64,000 nt of DNA from Proteus myxofaciens ATCC 19692. Lineage in GTDB: Bacteria > Pseudomonadota > Gammaproteobacteria > Enterobacterales > Enterobacteriaceae. Position 1 is the first letter of the stretch; each line of letters starts with the position of its first letter. Shown here piece after piece: positions 18,777 to 27,963 of this stretch. The stretch lies in contig NZ_LXEN01000155.1 in NCBI RefSeq assembly GCF_001654855.1, forward strand, positions 1-64,000, read 5' to 3'. The position numbers and the translations under genes were made by a program. Under the pieces are notes generated by a model. It was not told the DNA's origin, searched no databases, and saw only the letters and a program-made list of their open reading frames with translations.

Positions 18777-19415
18777 ATGACTTTTAAATTTAAAACAGCA
18801 ATTATTTTACTGGGTAGTTTGCTTCTTACTTCGTGTGATAATAACACATCATCTGATAACGCAAACAAAACCCAAGATTATCCTAAGCAGTCTATGATGG
18901 GGTTTAATATTGCGTATCCCACTTCATTTCTAATGAATCGTGAAGAGACTGAAAGTTATTTTGAATTGTTACCTGATAATGTCCAGGACATTACAACAGA
19001 AATGATTGTATATAAATCAAAGCCTGTTTGTAATTTATCTGAGGTAAGGTTGGTTTATTTTAAAATGAACCCCATAATGTCTTATGACATAGATGCAGGT
19101 GCAAAAGGTATTATTGATAATATTGCGGCCCTCGGTGGTATGAATAAAATAAACTCTTCAATAAAACCATTAACAATTTCAGATTATCCAGGACGATATA
19201 TTCTTTTCGAAGGTAAAATAGCGAATGAGAATGTCAGTTATCAAGGCGTCTTGATTGCCGACACAGAGATAAAACGAGTATGGCAACTGCAATTTATAAG
19301 ATCAATGAATAGTAGTTCAGACGAGAAAAAATTTAATCAATCTATTGAATGTACTAATAAATTTATTGATACCATCAGTATTGATAAAGAAAAAATAGAG
19401 CACACAATCCAATAA
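18777..19415 (+). CDS. Putative Fur-regulated lipoprotein, unknown function
   Basis: I do not recognise this gene. It encodes a 212-residue protein with a lipoprotein signal (TAIILLGSLLLTSC; lipobox LTSC, lipidated Cys near 21), then a Ser/Asn-rich linker and a single globular domain. The spacing of MGFNIAYPTSFLM at the front and FIDTISID at the end recalls PsbP/DcrB-like lipoproteins, but this is only a shape impression. ATG at 18777 is used; a TTG directly precedes it and the ribosome-binding site is poor. A Fur box lies just upstream and the suf operon downstream, so a role in iron limitation is inferred. Confidence 0.75.
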   Translation: MTFKFKTAIILLGSLLLTSCDNNTSSDNANKTQDYPKQSMMGFNIAYPTSFLMNREETESYFELLPDNVQDITTEMIVYKSKPVCNLSEVRLVYFKMNPIMSYDIDAGAKGIIDNIAALGGMNKINSSIKPLTISDYPGRYILFEGKIANENVSYQGVLIADTEIKRVWQLQFIRSMNSSSDEKKFNQSIECTNKFIDTISIDKEKIEHTIQ

Positions 19416-19456
19416 GAGATTATCATAAAATAAGTGATATCTTATCTTGTAATTAG

Positions 19457-19493
19457 AAGCATAAAGATAAATAGAGTATTTTTATGCTTTTTA
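19457..19493 (+). terminator. Terminator after the 18777 lipoprotein gene
   Basis: AAGCATAAA (19457-19465) pairs with TTTATGCTT (19481-19489), followed by T residues. It separates the lipoprotein from the suf operon. Confidence 0.65.
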
Positions 19494-19714
19494 CTCCACA
19501 TTTTCATCATATAAATATAAGATGTATTTATAGTGCAACTTATGTGCGGATTGTGCGAATTAAAAATTATTTATAAAAGTTTTATTTTTGCAGTAAAAAA
19601 AGTGAAAATCTTTTATTAACAATAAATTAATCTTGTTTTGTAACAATTTTAGTGCAAAAATAGAACAAAAAATAAACATTTATAGAATATCCATTCAAAA
19701 GACATGGTTGAAGT

Positions 19715-19740
19715 GGTAGGGGTTATCATTACCATTAGTG
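19715..19740. promoter_or_regulatory. Fur-like site in the suf promoter region
   Basis: On the minus strand GGTAATGATAACC (19721-19733) matches most of a Fur repeat, 45-60 bases before sufA. The suf operon of E. coli is repressed by Fur and activated by IscR and OxyR. I cannot place an IscR or OxyR site confidently. The remaining AT-rich part of the 19416-19780 gap shows nothing else. Confidence 0.5.
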
Positions 19741-19780
19741 TCAGGAAAGATATCTATCTCCTTTCGATATGAGGTCAGCA

Positions 19781-20149
19781 ATGGCAAATAACGTTGAAAC
19801 TTTTTCTCTAAACGATACTGCTTGGCAGGGTGTTACGCTGACAGATAGTGCAGCAAAACATATTTGTCACTTAGTCGAGAAAAACCCTGAAAGTCAGGGA
19901 CTTTCCTTAAGTATCAAACCCTCTGGTTGTACCGGTTATGGCTATGTTATTGAACTTGTTACAGAGCCTGCTGAGGACGATATTGTCTATGAATATAATG
20001 GCGCAAAACTTTTTGTATCATTAAAAGCAATGCCGTTCATTGATGGTTTGGTTGTTGATTATGTTCGTGAAGGACTTAATCAGATGTTTAAATTTAATAA
20101 TCCTAAAGCTCAAAATGTCTGCGGATGTGGTGAGAGCTTCGGGGTATAA
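19781..20149 (+). CDS. sufA: Fe-S cluster assembly A-type carrier SufA
   Basis: A-type carrier that receives Fe-S clusters from SufBCD and passes them to target enzymes. 122 residues, the same length as E. coli SufA. The three conserved cysteines are present: one in PSGCTGYGY and two in the C-terminal CGCGESFGV. The start MANNVETFSLND at 19781 has GAGG upstream. An ATG 12 bases earlier would add MRSA and is less likely. First gene of sufABCDSE. Confidence 0.95.
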   Translation: MANNVETFSLNDTAWQGVTLTDSAAKHICHLVEKNPESQGLSLSIKPSGCTGYGYVIELVTEPAEDDIVYEYNGAKLFVSLKAMPFIDGLVVDYVREGLNQMFKFNNPKAQNVCGCGESFGV

Positions 20150-20166
20150 CATAGTGAAGTCAGATT

Positions 20167-21672
20167 ATGTCTCAGAGCAATGTTGAAATTGGTGATGAAG
20201 TTCAGGACTGGCTGAGTGATCATCACTATAAAGAAGGTTTTTATACTGATATTTCAACCGATACCCTAGAAAAAGGGTTAAATGAAACGGTCATTCGTGC
20301 AATATCGGCAAAAAGAAATGAGCCAGAGTGGATGCTTGAATTCCGACTTGATGCTTTTCGCCATTGGTTGCAAATGGAAGAGCCTCATTGGCTAAAAGCT
20401 GAGTATCCATCTCTTGATTATCAAGATTATAGCTATTACTCAGCACCGTCTTGTGGTTCATGTTGTGCAAATGGCAGCTGTGCTGGTGGTACGAATGAAG
20501 CAGTATCCAGCGAAAAACAACAAGAAGCACAAGATTATTTAACAAAAGAAGTTGAAGATGCATTTAATCAATTAGGTGTGCCTGTAAGAGAAGGGCAATC
20601 TGTTGCTGTAGATGCAATTTTTGACTCAGTTTCTGTTTCTACAACTTATCGTGAAGAGCTAGCTCAACATGGGATAATTTTCTGTTCATTTAGCGAAGCC
20701 ATTCAAGAACACCCAGAGTTAGTCCGTCAATATTTAGGCACGGTTGTTTCTAGTCATGATAACTACTTTGCAGCATTAAACGCCGCTGTCGCGTCGGATG
20801 GAACCTTTGTTTATATTCCTAAAGGTGTTCGTTGTCCTATGGAATTATCAACCTATTTCCGTATTAATGCGGCACAAACGGGTCAATTTGAACGGACTAT
20901 TTTAATCGCAGATGAAGGTAGTTATGTAAGCTATATTGAAGGATGTTCTGCGCCAGTTCGTGATACCTATCAACTTCATGCGGCCGTTGTGGAAGTCATC
21001 ATTCATAAAGATGCTGAAGTGAAATATTCAACGGTTCAAAACTGGTTTGCCGGTGGCGACAGTGAAGGTGGCATCTTAAACTTCGTGACCAAACGTGCGA
21101 TTTGTGAAGGGGAAAACGCCAAAATGTCTTGGACTCAGTCTGAGACCGGCTCTGCGATTACGTGGAAATACCCTAGTGTTATTTTAAAAGGGGATAATTC
21201 AACCGCTGAGTTTTTCTCTGTTGCTTTAACAAATGGCAACCAACAAGCTGACACGGGAACTAAAATGATCCATATCGGCAAAAATACCAAATCAACCATT
21301 ATCTCTAAAGGTATTTCTGCGGGTAAAAGTCAAAATAGCTATCGTGGTTTAGTGAAAGTCCTTCCTGGGGCGAAAAACGCACGTAATTACACACAATGTG
21401 ACTCTATGCTAATTGGCACAGAATGTGGCGCGCATACATTCCCTTATGTTGAAGTGATGAATAATACTGCTCAACTTGAACATGAAGCGACAACGTCACG
21501 TATTGGTGAAGATCAACTCTTCTATTGTCGTCAACGTGGATTGAGTGAAGATGATGCAATCTCAATGATTGTAAATGGATTTTGTAAAGACGTATTCTCA
21601 GAATTACCGCTGGAATTTGCTGTAGAAGCACAAAAATTATTAGCAATCAGCTTAGAGCATAGCGTCGGTTAA
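20167..21672 (+). CDS. sufB: Fe-S cluster scaffold protein SufB
   Basis: Scaffold subunit of the SufBC2D complex where clusters are built from SufE-delivered sulfur. 501 residues (E. coli 495). It has a Cys-rich N-terminal insert ([13 protein letters not shown] near 97-109) and a C-terminal beta-helix with the [14 protein letters not shown] segment bearing the conserved active Cys. The C-terminal core of [18 protein letters not shown] type (here [20 protein letters not shown]) is shared with SufD. It starts 17 bases after sufA. Confidence 0.97.
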   Translation: MSQSNVEIGDEVQDWLSDHHYKEGFYTDISTDTLEKGLNETVIRAISAKRNEPEWMLEFRLDAFRHWLQMEEPHWLKAEYPSLDYQDYSYYSAPSCGSCCANGSCAGGTNEAVSSEKQQEAQDYLTKEVEDAFNQLGVPVREGQSVAVDAIFDSVSVSTTYREELAQHGIIFCSFSEAIQEHPELVRQYLGTVVSSHDNYFAALNAAVASDGTFVYIPKGVRCPMELSTYFRINAAQTGQFERTILIADEGSYVSYIEGCSAPVRDTYQLHAAVVEVIIHKDAEVKYSTVQNWFAGGDSEGGILNFVTKRAICEGENAKMSWTQSETGSAITWKYPSVILKGDNSTAEFFSVALTNGNQQADTGTKMIHIGKNTKSTIISKGISAGKSQNSYRGLVKVLPGAKNARNYTQCDSMLIGTECGAHTFPYVEVMNNTAQLEHEATTSRIGEDQLFYCRQRGLSEDDAISMIVNGFCKDVFSELPLEFAVEAQKLLAISLEHSVG

Positions 21673-21718
21673 GTATTAACCAAATTCTGGGTATAAAATA
21701 CCGAAGGCATATATTATT

Positions 21719-22465
21719 ATGTTAGATATTAAAAATTTACATGTCAGTGTTGAAGGCAATGAGATCCTAAAGGGATTAGATTTGCAAGTAAAAGCCGGTG
21801 AAGTTCATGCCATTATGGGCCCTAATGGATCAGGTAAAAGTACACTTTCTGCTACTTTAGCAGGGCGTGAAGAATATGAAGTTGAAGAAGGTTCTGTCAC
21901 ATTTAAAGATAAAGACTTGCTTGAATTAGAACCAGAAGAAAGAGCGGGTGAAGGTATCTTTATGGCATTTCAATATCCTGTTGAAATACCCGGAGTCAGT
22001 AACCAATTCTTTTTACAATCGTCTGTTAATTCAGTAAGAGAATACCGAGGTCAAGGCCCATTAGATCGCTTTGATTTTGAAGATTTTATTGAAGATAAAA
22101 TTGCACTATTAGATATGCCTAAAGATTTGTTAACACGCTCTGTTAACGTTGGTTTTTCTGGTGGTGAGAAAAAACGTAATGATATCCTACAAATGGCAGC
22201 TCTAGAGCCAGAATTATGCATTTTAGATGAAACAGACTCAGGTCTTGATATCGATGCTTTAAAAATTGTCGCAAATGGTGTGAATAGCCTACGTGATGGC
22301 AAACGTGCCTTTATTGTTGTGACACACTATCAGCGTATTCTTGATTATGTAAAACCTGATTTTGTGCATGTGCTTTATCAGGGGAAAATCATTAAATCAG
22401 GTGATTTCTCATTAGCGCAAAAATTGGAGGAACAAGGTTATGGCTGGCTTATTGACCCTCAATGA
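21719..22465 (+). CDS. sufC: Fe-S cluster assembly ATPase SufC
   Basis: ABC-type ATPase of the cytosolic SufBC2D complex, 248 residues. Walker A is GPNGSGKST (near 36-44), the signature is the SufC-type FSGGEKKRNDI, and Walker B is LCILDETDSGLDID. The C-terminus GYGWLIDPQ overlaps the sufD start by 26 bases, as in E. coli. ATP binding by SufC reshapes SufB-SufD to expose the assembly site. Confidence 0.97.
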   Translation: MLDIKNLHVSVEGNEILKGLDLQVKAGEVHAIMGPNGSGKSTLSATLAGREEYEVEEGSVTFKDKDLLELEPEERAGEGIFMAFQYPVEIPGVSNQFFLQSSVNSVREYRGQGPLDRFDFEDFIEDKIALLDMPKDLLTRSVNVGFSGGEKKRNDILQMAALEPELCILDETDSGLDIDALKIVANGVNSLRDGKRAFIVVTHYQRILDYVKPDFVHVLYQGKIIKSGDFSLAQKLEEQGYGWLIDPQ

Positions 22466-23747
22466 AAAGCGTGAAAAGCAAGAACAAGTAGAAAAACGTA
22501 ATCAACAAGCACTAGAGATGTTTTCATCTTTATATCAGCAACGTAAAGGTGATAATAATCTCAATGCACGTCACCATTGGCAACAAGTTGAGAAAGTCGG
22601 TTTTCCTGTTTATCGTCATGAAGATTGGCATTATACGCCACTTGAAGAGACATTAAGCCAACACTATCAACAGCTCGCTGCTTTTGATGTACAAGACTTA
22701 GTTGAGCAACAAGCCTTAGCATTTGATTGCTATCGTATTGTCATGGTTAATGGTACGTTTTCACCATCTGAAAGCTCAAAAGATTTTGGCCCTTATCAAG
22801 TGACATTGCTTGATAACCAAAGTGAATTACCTGAAGCAATTAATGGTGAAATTTTCCTTCATTTAGTAGAAAGCCTAGCACCACAGCCACTGCTTATCTC
22901 ACTTAAAAAAGGAACTATTGCGGATAAACCTCTGTATATTCTCAATATCACACAAGGTAATGAAGGTAGTGAAGTTAATAGCGCAAACTACCGTTTCCAC
23001 CTTGATATCGGTGCGAATACACAAATGCAGGTTATTGAGCATTACATCAGTAATAATAACCAGAATCGTCATTTTACTGGTGCTCGATTAACTGCAAATA
23101 TTGGTGATAACGCATCGTTTAAGCACATCAAATTAAGCTTTGAAAACGAGATAAGCCAACATTTTGCTCATAATGACATGATGATTGGCCGTGATGCTCG
23201 AGTACATAGCTATGCTTTCTTACTGGGTGGTAAATTAAGCCGTCATCACACAAGTTCTGCATTGAAAGGTGAAAATACTGAACTTTCAATGAACAGTGTA
23301 GTTCTGCCAAAAGCAGGAGAAATCGCTGATACAAGAACTTGGCTTGAACATGGTGAAGCAAATTGCCAAAGTCGCCAATTACATAAAAGTATAGCAATGG
23401 ATGCAGGTAAAGCTGTTTTCAACGGTATGATTACTGTAATGCCTAATGCATTAAAAACAGATGGTCAAATGACCAATAACAATCTGTTATTAGGTGAAAA
23501 AGCGCAAATCGATACAAAGCCACAGCTTGAAATTTATGCTGATGATGTAAAATGTAGCCATGGTGCGACAGTGGGTTGTATTGACGAAGAACAGCTATTT
23601 TATCTTCGCTCTCGTGGTATTCCACTCAATGCTGCGCGTAAGATGATCATTCATGCTTTTGCTGCTGAATTAACTGAATCAATAGAAAATAGTGTGATTA
23701 GAAAGCACGTTCTAGATAGGATTAATCAGCGCTTACTTGAGGTATAA
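22440..23747 (+). CDS. sufD: Fe-S cluster assembly protein SufD
   Basis: Partner of SufB in the scaffold complex, needed for iron entry. 435 residues. Starts MAGL inside the end of sufC (26-base overlap), the same arrangement as in E. coli, which decides the start. The C-terminal SufBD core reads [22 protein letters not shown], containing the conserved Cys and His. The N-terminal half is divergent and Gln-rich, normal for this family. The end lies just before sufS. Confidence 0.95.
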   Translation: MAGLLTLNEKREKQEQVEKRNQQALEMFSSLYQQRKGDNNLNARHHWQQVEKVGFPVYRHEDWHYTPLEETLSQHYQQLAAFDVQDLVEQQALAFDCYRIVMVNGTFSPSESSKDFGPYQVTLLDNQSELPEAINGEIFLHLVESLAPQPLLISLKKGTIADKPLYILNITQGNEGSEVNSANYRFHLDIGANTQMQVIEHYISNNNQNRHFTGARLTANIGDNASFKHIKLSFENEISQHFAHNDMMIGRDARVHSYAFLLGGKLSRHHTSSALKGENTELSMNSVVLPKAGEIADTRTWLEHGEANCQSRQLHKSIAMDAGKAVFNGMITVMPNALKTDGQMTNNNLLLGEKAQIDTKPQLEIYADDVKCSHGATVGCIDEEQLFYLRSRGIPLNAARKMIIHAFAAELTESIENSVIRKHVLDRINQRLLEV

Positions 23748-23757
23748 AACAGGCAAT

Positions 23758-24996
23758 ATGATGCATTTCATTGAAAAAGCACGGGAAGACTTTCCTATCT
23801 TGTCTCAACAAGTGAAAGAAAAACCACTGGTGTATCTTGATAGTGCAGCAAGTGCTCAAAAACCCGCCAGCGTCATTGAACATGAAAAACATTTTGCCTT
23901 AACACAATATGCCGCGGTTCACCGCGGCATTCACACATTAAGTGCAAATGCGACAACGTTAGTTGAAAATGTTCGTAAAAAAGCGGCTACGTTTTTAGGT
24001 GCGACAAGCGAAGAAGAAATTATCTTTGTAAAAGGAACAACGGAAGGTATTAACCTCGTCGCAAATACTTATAGTCAACGTTTTCTTAATGATGGTGATA
24101 ATATCATCATTACTGAAATGGAACATCATGCCAATATCGTTCCTTGGTATATGTTAGCGAAACAGTATGGTTTTAATGTTCGTGTTATTCCTTTATTAGC
24201 TGATGGTCGTTTAGACTTCACTAAATTGCCAGAACTTATTGATGAGCGTACTAAATTATTGAGTATCACACATCAATCTAATGTACTGGGTACAGTTAAT
24301 CCTATCGCCGATATTATTCGTGATGTTCGCCAATATTCAGCGCAAAAAGGTGGTGAAATACATATTTTGGTTGATGGTGCACAAAGTGCTATGCATCAAT
24401 CTATCAATGTATCGCAATTAGATTGTGACTTTTTCGTTTGCAGTGGACATAAACTTTATGGTCCTACTGGTATTGGCCTGTTATTTGGTAAAAAAGCGAT
24501 TCTTGATGAATTACCACCTTGGGAAGGTGGCGGTGCCATGATAAAACATGTCCATATTAATGGGGATATCACTTACGCTGATGCACCATGGCGTTTTGAA
24601 GCGGGAACACCTAATATTATCGGAATGATAGGATTAGGTGCTGCTTTAGATTACTTGAATGAATTAGGCATGGAACATATTGCTCAATATGAAAATAGCC
24701 TAATGCAATACGCACAAGAACAGTTAGCCCAAGTAAAATCCCTAACCCTTTACGGTAACGATGAACGCCAAGGTGTGATAGCATTCAACTTAGGTAAGCA
24801 TCATGCTTATGATGTAGGTGCATTTCTTGATAACTATGGTGTTGCTATTCGCACAGGGCATCACTGTGCTATGCCTATCATGGATTATTATCAAGTTCCT
24901 GCTATGTGTCGAGCTTCACTTGGATTGTATAATAACAAAGAAGATATCGATGCTTTAGTCAATGCGCTATTACGCATCGAAATGTTATTAGGATAA
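23758..24996 (+). CDS. sufS: Cysteine desulfurase SufS
   Basis: PLP enzyme that takes sulfur from cysteine (and acts on selenocysteine) and hands it to SufE. The group II desulfurase motifs are [10 protein letters not shown], the PLP lysine in [13 protein letters not shown] (K232 with this start) and the catalytic Cys in RTGHHCAMP (C370). Two adjacent ATGs (23758 and 23761) are possible. An upstream in-frame start within sufD would add residues not seen in the family. About 412 residues, close to E. coli SufS (406). Confidence 0.96.
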   Translation: MMHFIEKAREDFPILSQQVKEKPLVYLDSAASAQKPASVIEHEKHFALTQYAAVHRGIHTLSANATTLVENVRKKAATFLGATSEEEIIFVKGTTEGINLVANTYSQRFLNDGDNIIITEMEHHANIVPWYMLAKQYGFNVRVIPLLADGRLDFTKLPELIDERTKLLSITHQSNVLGTVNPIADIIRDVRQYSAQKGGEIHILVDGAQSAMHQSINVSQLDCDFFVCSGHKLYGPTGIGLLFGKKAILDELPPWEGGGAMIKHVHINGDITYADAPWRFEAGTPNIIGMIGLGAALDYLNELGMEHIAQYENSLMQYAQEQLAQVKSLTLYGNDERQGVIAFNLGKHHAYDVGAFLDNYGVAIRTGHHCAMPIMDYYQVPAMCRASLGLYNNKEDIDALVNALLRIEMLLG

Positions 24997-25017
24997 ACAA
25001 AATAAAGAGGTTATTTC

Positions 25018-25446
25018 ATGGCAGTTGCTAATTTGCCAGATGAAGCAAAGTTATTACGTAATTTTTCGCGTTGTCAGGATTGGGAACAGCGGTATCTTTA
25101 TATGATGGAGCTTGGTGAGCGTTTACCGCCAATGACGGATGAAGAACACACATCATCAAACTTTATTGAAGGTTGCCAAAGCCAAGTATGGATAGCGGTT
25201 GAACTTAATGAAAATAAACAGCTTATTCTTGCCGGCGATAGTGACGCAGGGATAGTGAAAGGACTAGTCGCATTAGTGATTATCTTATTTCAAGGAAAAA
25301 CAGTAGAGCAAGCATTAACAACAGATATTAAGCACTACTTCTCATCATTGGCGCTTGAAAGTCATCTTACGCCATCACGAACGCAAGGTTTGCATGCGAT
25401 GGTAACCACGCTTCTTAAACGTATTTCCGCCTTTGCTGGCGCGTAA
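25018..25446 (+). CDS. sufE: Sulfur acceptor protein SufE
   Basis: Accepts persulfide sulfur from SufS and transfers it to SufB. 142 residues (E. coli 138). The acceptor cysteine lies in the invariant IEGCQSQVWI motif (C53). LTPSRTQGLHAM near the end is also conserved. AAAGAGG precedes the ATG. Last gene of the suf operon. Confidence 0.96.
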   Translation: MAVANLPDEAKLLRNFSRCQDWEQRYLYMMELGERLPPMTDEEHTSSNFIEGCQSQVWIAVELNENKQLILAGDSDAGIVKGLVALVIILFQGKTVEQALTTDIKHYFSSLALESHLTPSRTQGLHAMVTTLLKRISAFAGA

Positions 25447-25473
25447 ATATTACCTAATCTCGTATTAATGTTC

Positions 25474-25536
25474 TAAACTGACTGATTATATGATAATCAT
25501 AATAAAGACAGTATTATCATTGTAATAGTCAGTTTA
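25474..25536 (+). terminator. Long imperfect stem-loop between sufE and ldtE
   Basis: TAAACTGACT (25474-25483) pairs with AGTCAGTTTA (25527-25536). The pairing extends imperfectly inward through ATTATATGATAAT and ATTATCATTGTAAT. It probably ends the suf transcript, although the T run (CTTTATTT) is weak. It also holds a Fur-like string, see the rejected list. Confidence 0.5.
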
Positions 25537-25562
25537 CTTTATTTATCACAACGGGATCGACA

Positions 25563-26477
25563 ATGAATAAATGGTTAACCCTATTGGGAGTATCGCTGTT
25601 AGGGATGAGCAGCCACTTATCTTACGCAAATGATTATGCATTGCCGATAGATGGTGAGCGTATTATTGGTGAAAATGTTTCATATATAGTTCCTGATGAT
25701 AAACGTTCATTGGAAACTATTGCTGCTGAATATCAGGTAGGACTTCTTAATATGATGGAAGCAAATCCTGATATTGACCCACTTCTTCCTGAAGCGGGAA
25801 AAACGCTAGAAATTCCTCTCCAAATGATTTTACCTGAGACAGTGCACCAAGGTATTGTCATTAATCTCGCTGAATTACGACTTTATTATTATCCTAAAGA
25901 AGGCGGTATGGTTAGCGTATATCCTATTGGTATTGGTCAGTTAGGGCGAGAAACGCCTGAAATGGTGACTTCAATATCACAGTTAATTAAAGACCCAACA
26001 TGGACACCGACAACCAATATTCGTAAAAACTACGCGGCTAAAGGCATTACATTGCCAGCAGTGGTGCCAGCAGGTCCTGATAACCCAATGGGAGCCTATG
26101 CGTTAAGGCTTGCACACAGCCGTGGTGAATACCTTATTCACGGTACTAATGCAGATTTTGGTATTGGGTTAAGAGTCAGCTCTGGTTGTATTCGTTTGCG
26201 TCCTAATGATATTGAGACTTTATTTAATATTGTCCCTAAAGGAACACGAGTACAAGTGATCAATCGACCGATTAAATTTACAGAAGTGGCTGGGCGACAA
26301 TTTATTGAAGTGCATCAGCCATTATCACGTAATGAAAATGACGATCCACAAACAATGCCATTAACGTTTACAAAGCAATTTAATCAATGGTATGAAAGCG
26401 GTAGGGTGGATAAAAATAAAGTTGATGCTGAAATTACTCGTCGTTCAGGCATTCCGGTTGATGTAACTGCTGATTGA
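25563..26477 (+). CDS. ldtE: L,D-transpeptidase (LdtE/YnhG type)
   Basis: Periplasmic YkuD-family enzyme that makes 3-3 peptidoglycan crosslinks (or links Lpp to murein in other paralogues). 304 residues: Sec signal peptide (to about 23, SYA/ND), a LysM-like region (about 42-90), then the YkuD domain with HGTN near 194 and SSGCIRLRPND with catalytic C209. Its position between sufE and lpp matches E. coli ldtE. LdtE is the crosslinking type, but paralogue assignment here rests on position. A terminator follows. Confidence 0.9.
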   Translation: MNKWLTLLGVSLLGMSSHLSYANDYALPIDGERIIGENVSYIVPDDKRSLETIAAEYQVGLLNMMEANPDIDPLLPEAGKTLEIPLQMILPETVHQGIVINLAELRLYYYPKEGGMVSVYPIGIGQLGRETPEMVTSISQLIKDPTWTPTTNIRKNYAAKGITLPAVVPAGPDNPMGAYALRLAHSRGEYLIHGTNADFGIGLRVSSGCIRLRPNDIETLFNIVPKGTRVQVINRPIKFTEVAGRQFIEVHQPLSRNENDDPQTMPLTFTKQFNQWYESGRVDKNKVDAEITRRSGIPVDVTAD

Positions 26478-26503
26478 TTACTAAAGTTTTATCTCTAATT
26501 ATA

Positions 26504-26528
26504 AAATAGGCGCTATTGCGCCTTTTTT
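26504..26528 (+). terminator. Terminator after ldtE
   Basis: AGGCGC (26508-26513) pairs with GCGCCT (26518-26523), then a run of T. Strong, short intrinsic terminator. Confidence 0.85.
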
Positions 26529-26642
26529 CTTATTTATATAAAAAAAACCTATTAAGATAAAAGACGTATTTTGACATAAAAACATTGTTCTCATTTTTAT
26601 TATTGATAGAACACATTTTACAAATAAGAGTGGAAAGTATTT

Positions 26643-27362
26643 ATGAAAAATGTAAGTGACATTCCAACTTGTCGTCCTATTCAAAATATTAACAATGTTA
26701 AAAATAATAATAGCACATTGGCTAACATGATAGCCTCAGTGAAGAATAGTATAAAAACTTTTTTCGTTGGAAGTGAAATGCGCAAGCGTGAAAATATACA
26801 TAAAATATGCGCAGAGTTTATTACACGGATATCAACAACTAAAATCTATAACGAAGCAGAAATATTAGACGAAAATAAACTTAATGCTAACGCTAAAATC
26901 AGCGCTAGAGTTACACATAAAATACTTTCTAAAAATATCAATAAACTATTTAATTTGATTAAAAAAGAAATGTTAAATCAAAATGATAAGTCTTTATCGC
27001 CTATTGATGGTCATGCTGATCAGTCGGTTAATATAATGTTGGCAGCATTATATCGGGCTTACGAAAAAACAGAACCGTCTATGAGTAATAATATAGGATC
27101 TACAAATAATGCTGTATTAAAATCGCAAATAGAAGAAATTATTACTGAAAATTTTACAATTAAAAAAATGTCTGTTTCCAATCAGCAAAATGATTTTGAA
27201 AAGATAGATAAAGAAAACGTAATGCCTCTTCTAAAAAAAATAAGCCAGAAGTATGAGAAAGAGCTTGAAGAATTAACGCAGAACGCTACCAATAAAATTG
27301 ACTATATATTAGAAAAAAATCGAATCCTAATAGAAAATTTAAAAAAATATAATATGGATTGA
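26643..27362 (+). CDS. Orphan hydrophilic protein, unknown function
   Basis: I do not recognise this 239-residue protein. It has no signal peptide and no transmembrane segment. It is rich in Lys, Asn, Ile and Ser, and its C-terminal 70 residues (from about 170) look helical and coiled-coil-like, with many Glu and Lys. The first 45 residues are Asn/Ser/Thr-rich and look disordered. GTGGAAAG precedes the ATG. It stands alone between two terminators, inside the otherwise conserved ldtE-lpp neighbourhood, and is lower in G+C than its neighbours. This suggests acquired DNA. Such features occur in secreted effectors, but nothing here proves secretion. Confidence 0.7.
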   Translation: MKNVSDIPTCRPIQNINNVKNNNSTLANMIASVKNSIKTFFVGSEMRKRENIHKICAEFITRISTTKIYNEAEILDENKLNANAKISARVTHKILSKNINKLFNLIKKEMLNQNDKSLSPIDGHADQSVNIMLAALYRAYEKTEPSMSNNIGSTNNAVLKSQIEEIITENFTIKKMSVSNQQNDFEKIDKENVMPLLKKISQKYEKELEELTQNATNKIDYILEKNRILIENLKKYNMD

Positions 27363-27373
27363 TACTGAAAACC

Positions 27374-27408
27374 AAAGTCCCAATCTGTATAGACTGGGAC
27401 TTTGTTAT
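27374..27408 (-). terminator. Bidirectional terminator between the orphan gene and lpp
   Basis: AAAGTCCCA (27374-27382) pairs with TGGGACTTT (27395-27403) and extends through AATCT/AGACT. T-rich exits on both sides let it serve lpp (minus) and the orphan gene (plus). Confidence 0.88.
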
Positions 27409-27458
27409 TAATACTAGCTTAAAGCTAATTTATTTAGCTTACTGGCTAAGTTGCTATC

Positions 27459-27698
27459 TTACTTTTTGTAAGTTTTAACTTGGTTATCTAAACGCTGGTT
27501 TGCGCGAGTAGCTTCATCGTAAGCAGATTTAGCTTCTGAACGCGCAGATTGAACATCGCTACTTAGTTGTTGTACTTGAGTATTCAGACGGTTTACGTCA
27601 GAAGAGATTTGATCTAGTTGTGCATTATTGTTGCTAGAACAACCTGCTAGTAAACCAGAAGCCAGAATTACTGCACCTAATACGATTTTTGCTTTCAT
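27459..27698 (-). CDS. lpp: Major outer-membrane (Braun) lipoprotein Lpp
   Basis: Most abundant lipoprotein of enterobacteria; as a trimeric coiled coil it ties the outer membrane to peptidoglycan. 79 residues: signal peptide with lipobox LLAGC, mature Cys, SSN, a heptad-repeat helix ([19 protein letters not shown]) and the C-terminal YKK, whose last Lys is the murein attachment point. The start [10 protein letters not shown] at 27698 has AGAGG upstream. In-frame sequence further upstream (27740) is not part of the protein. Confidence 0.97.
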   Translation of the reverse strand: MKAKIVLGAVILASGLLAGCSSNNNAQLDQISSDVNRLNTQVQQLSSDVQSARSEAKSAYDEATRANQRLDNQVKTYKK

Positions 27699-27963
27699 AG
27701 TGACAACCTCTATTTTTATGATTAAAAGAACAAGTAGCATTTTTTGAAGCTATTAGCCTATTAAGTATGGCACAGATATCACAAATTGTTGGATTTATTT
27801 AAGTCTGTTGCCTTACTTCTCTTTCGAACAATAGAAAAAATAACACCTAATACGCAAATAATCAGCACAAAAAATGCGAGCAAATTCACAAAAGATTTTT
27901 ATTCGTAAAAGTCTGATAGAAAAACATTTTATTTCTTGTTTTCTATTTTAACAATATAGACTC

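Noticed and set aside
25482-25503. Fur-like string ATGATAATCAT upstream of ldtE
   Set aside because: It is part of an arm of the long inverted repeat 25474-25536, so its sequence is explained by the hairpin; the outer bases of a Fur box do not match.
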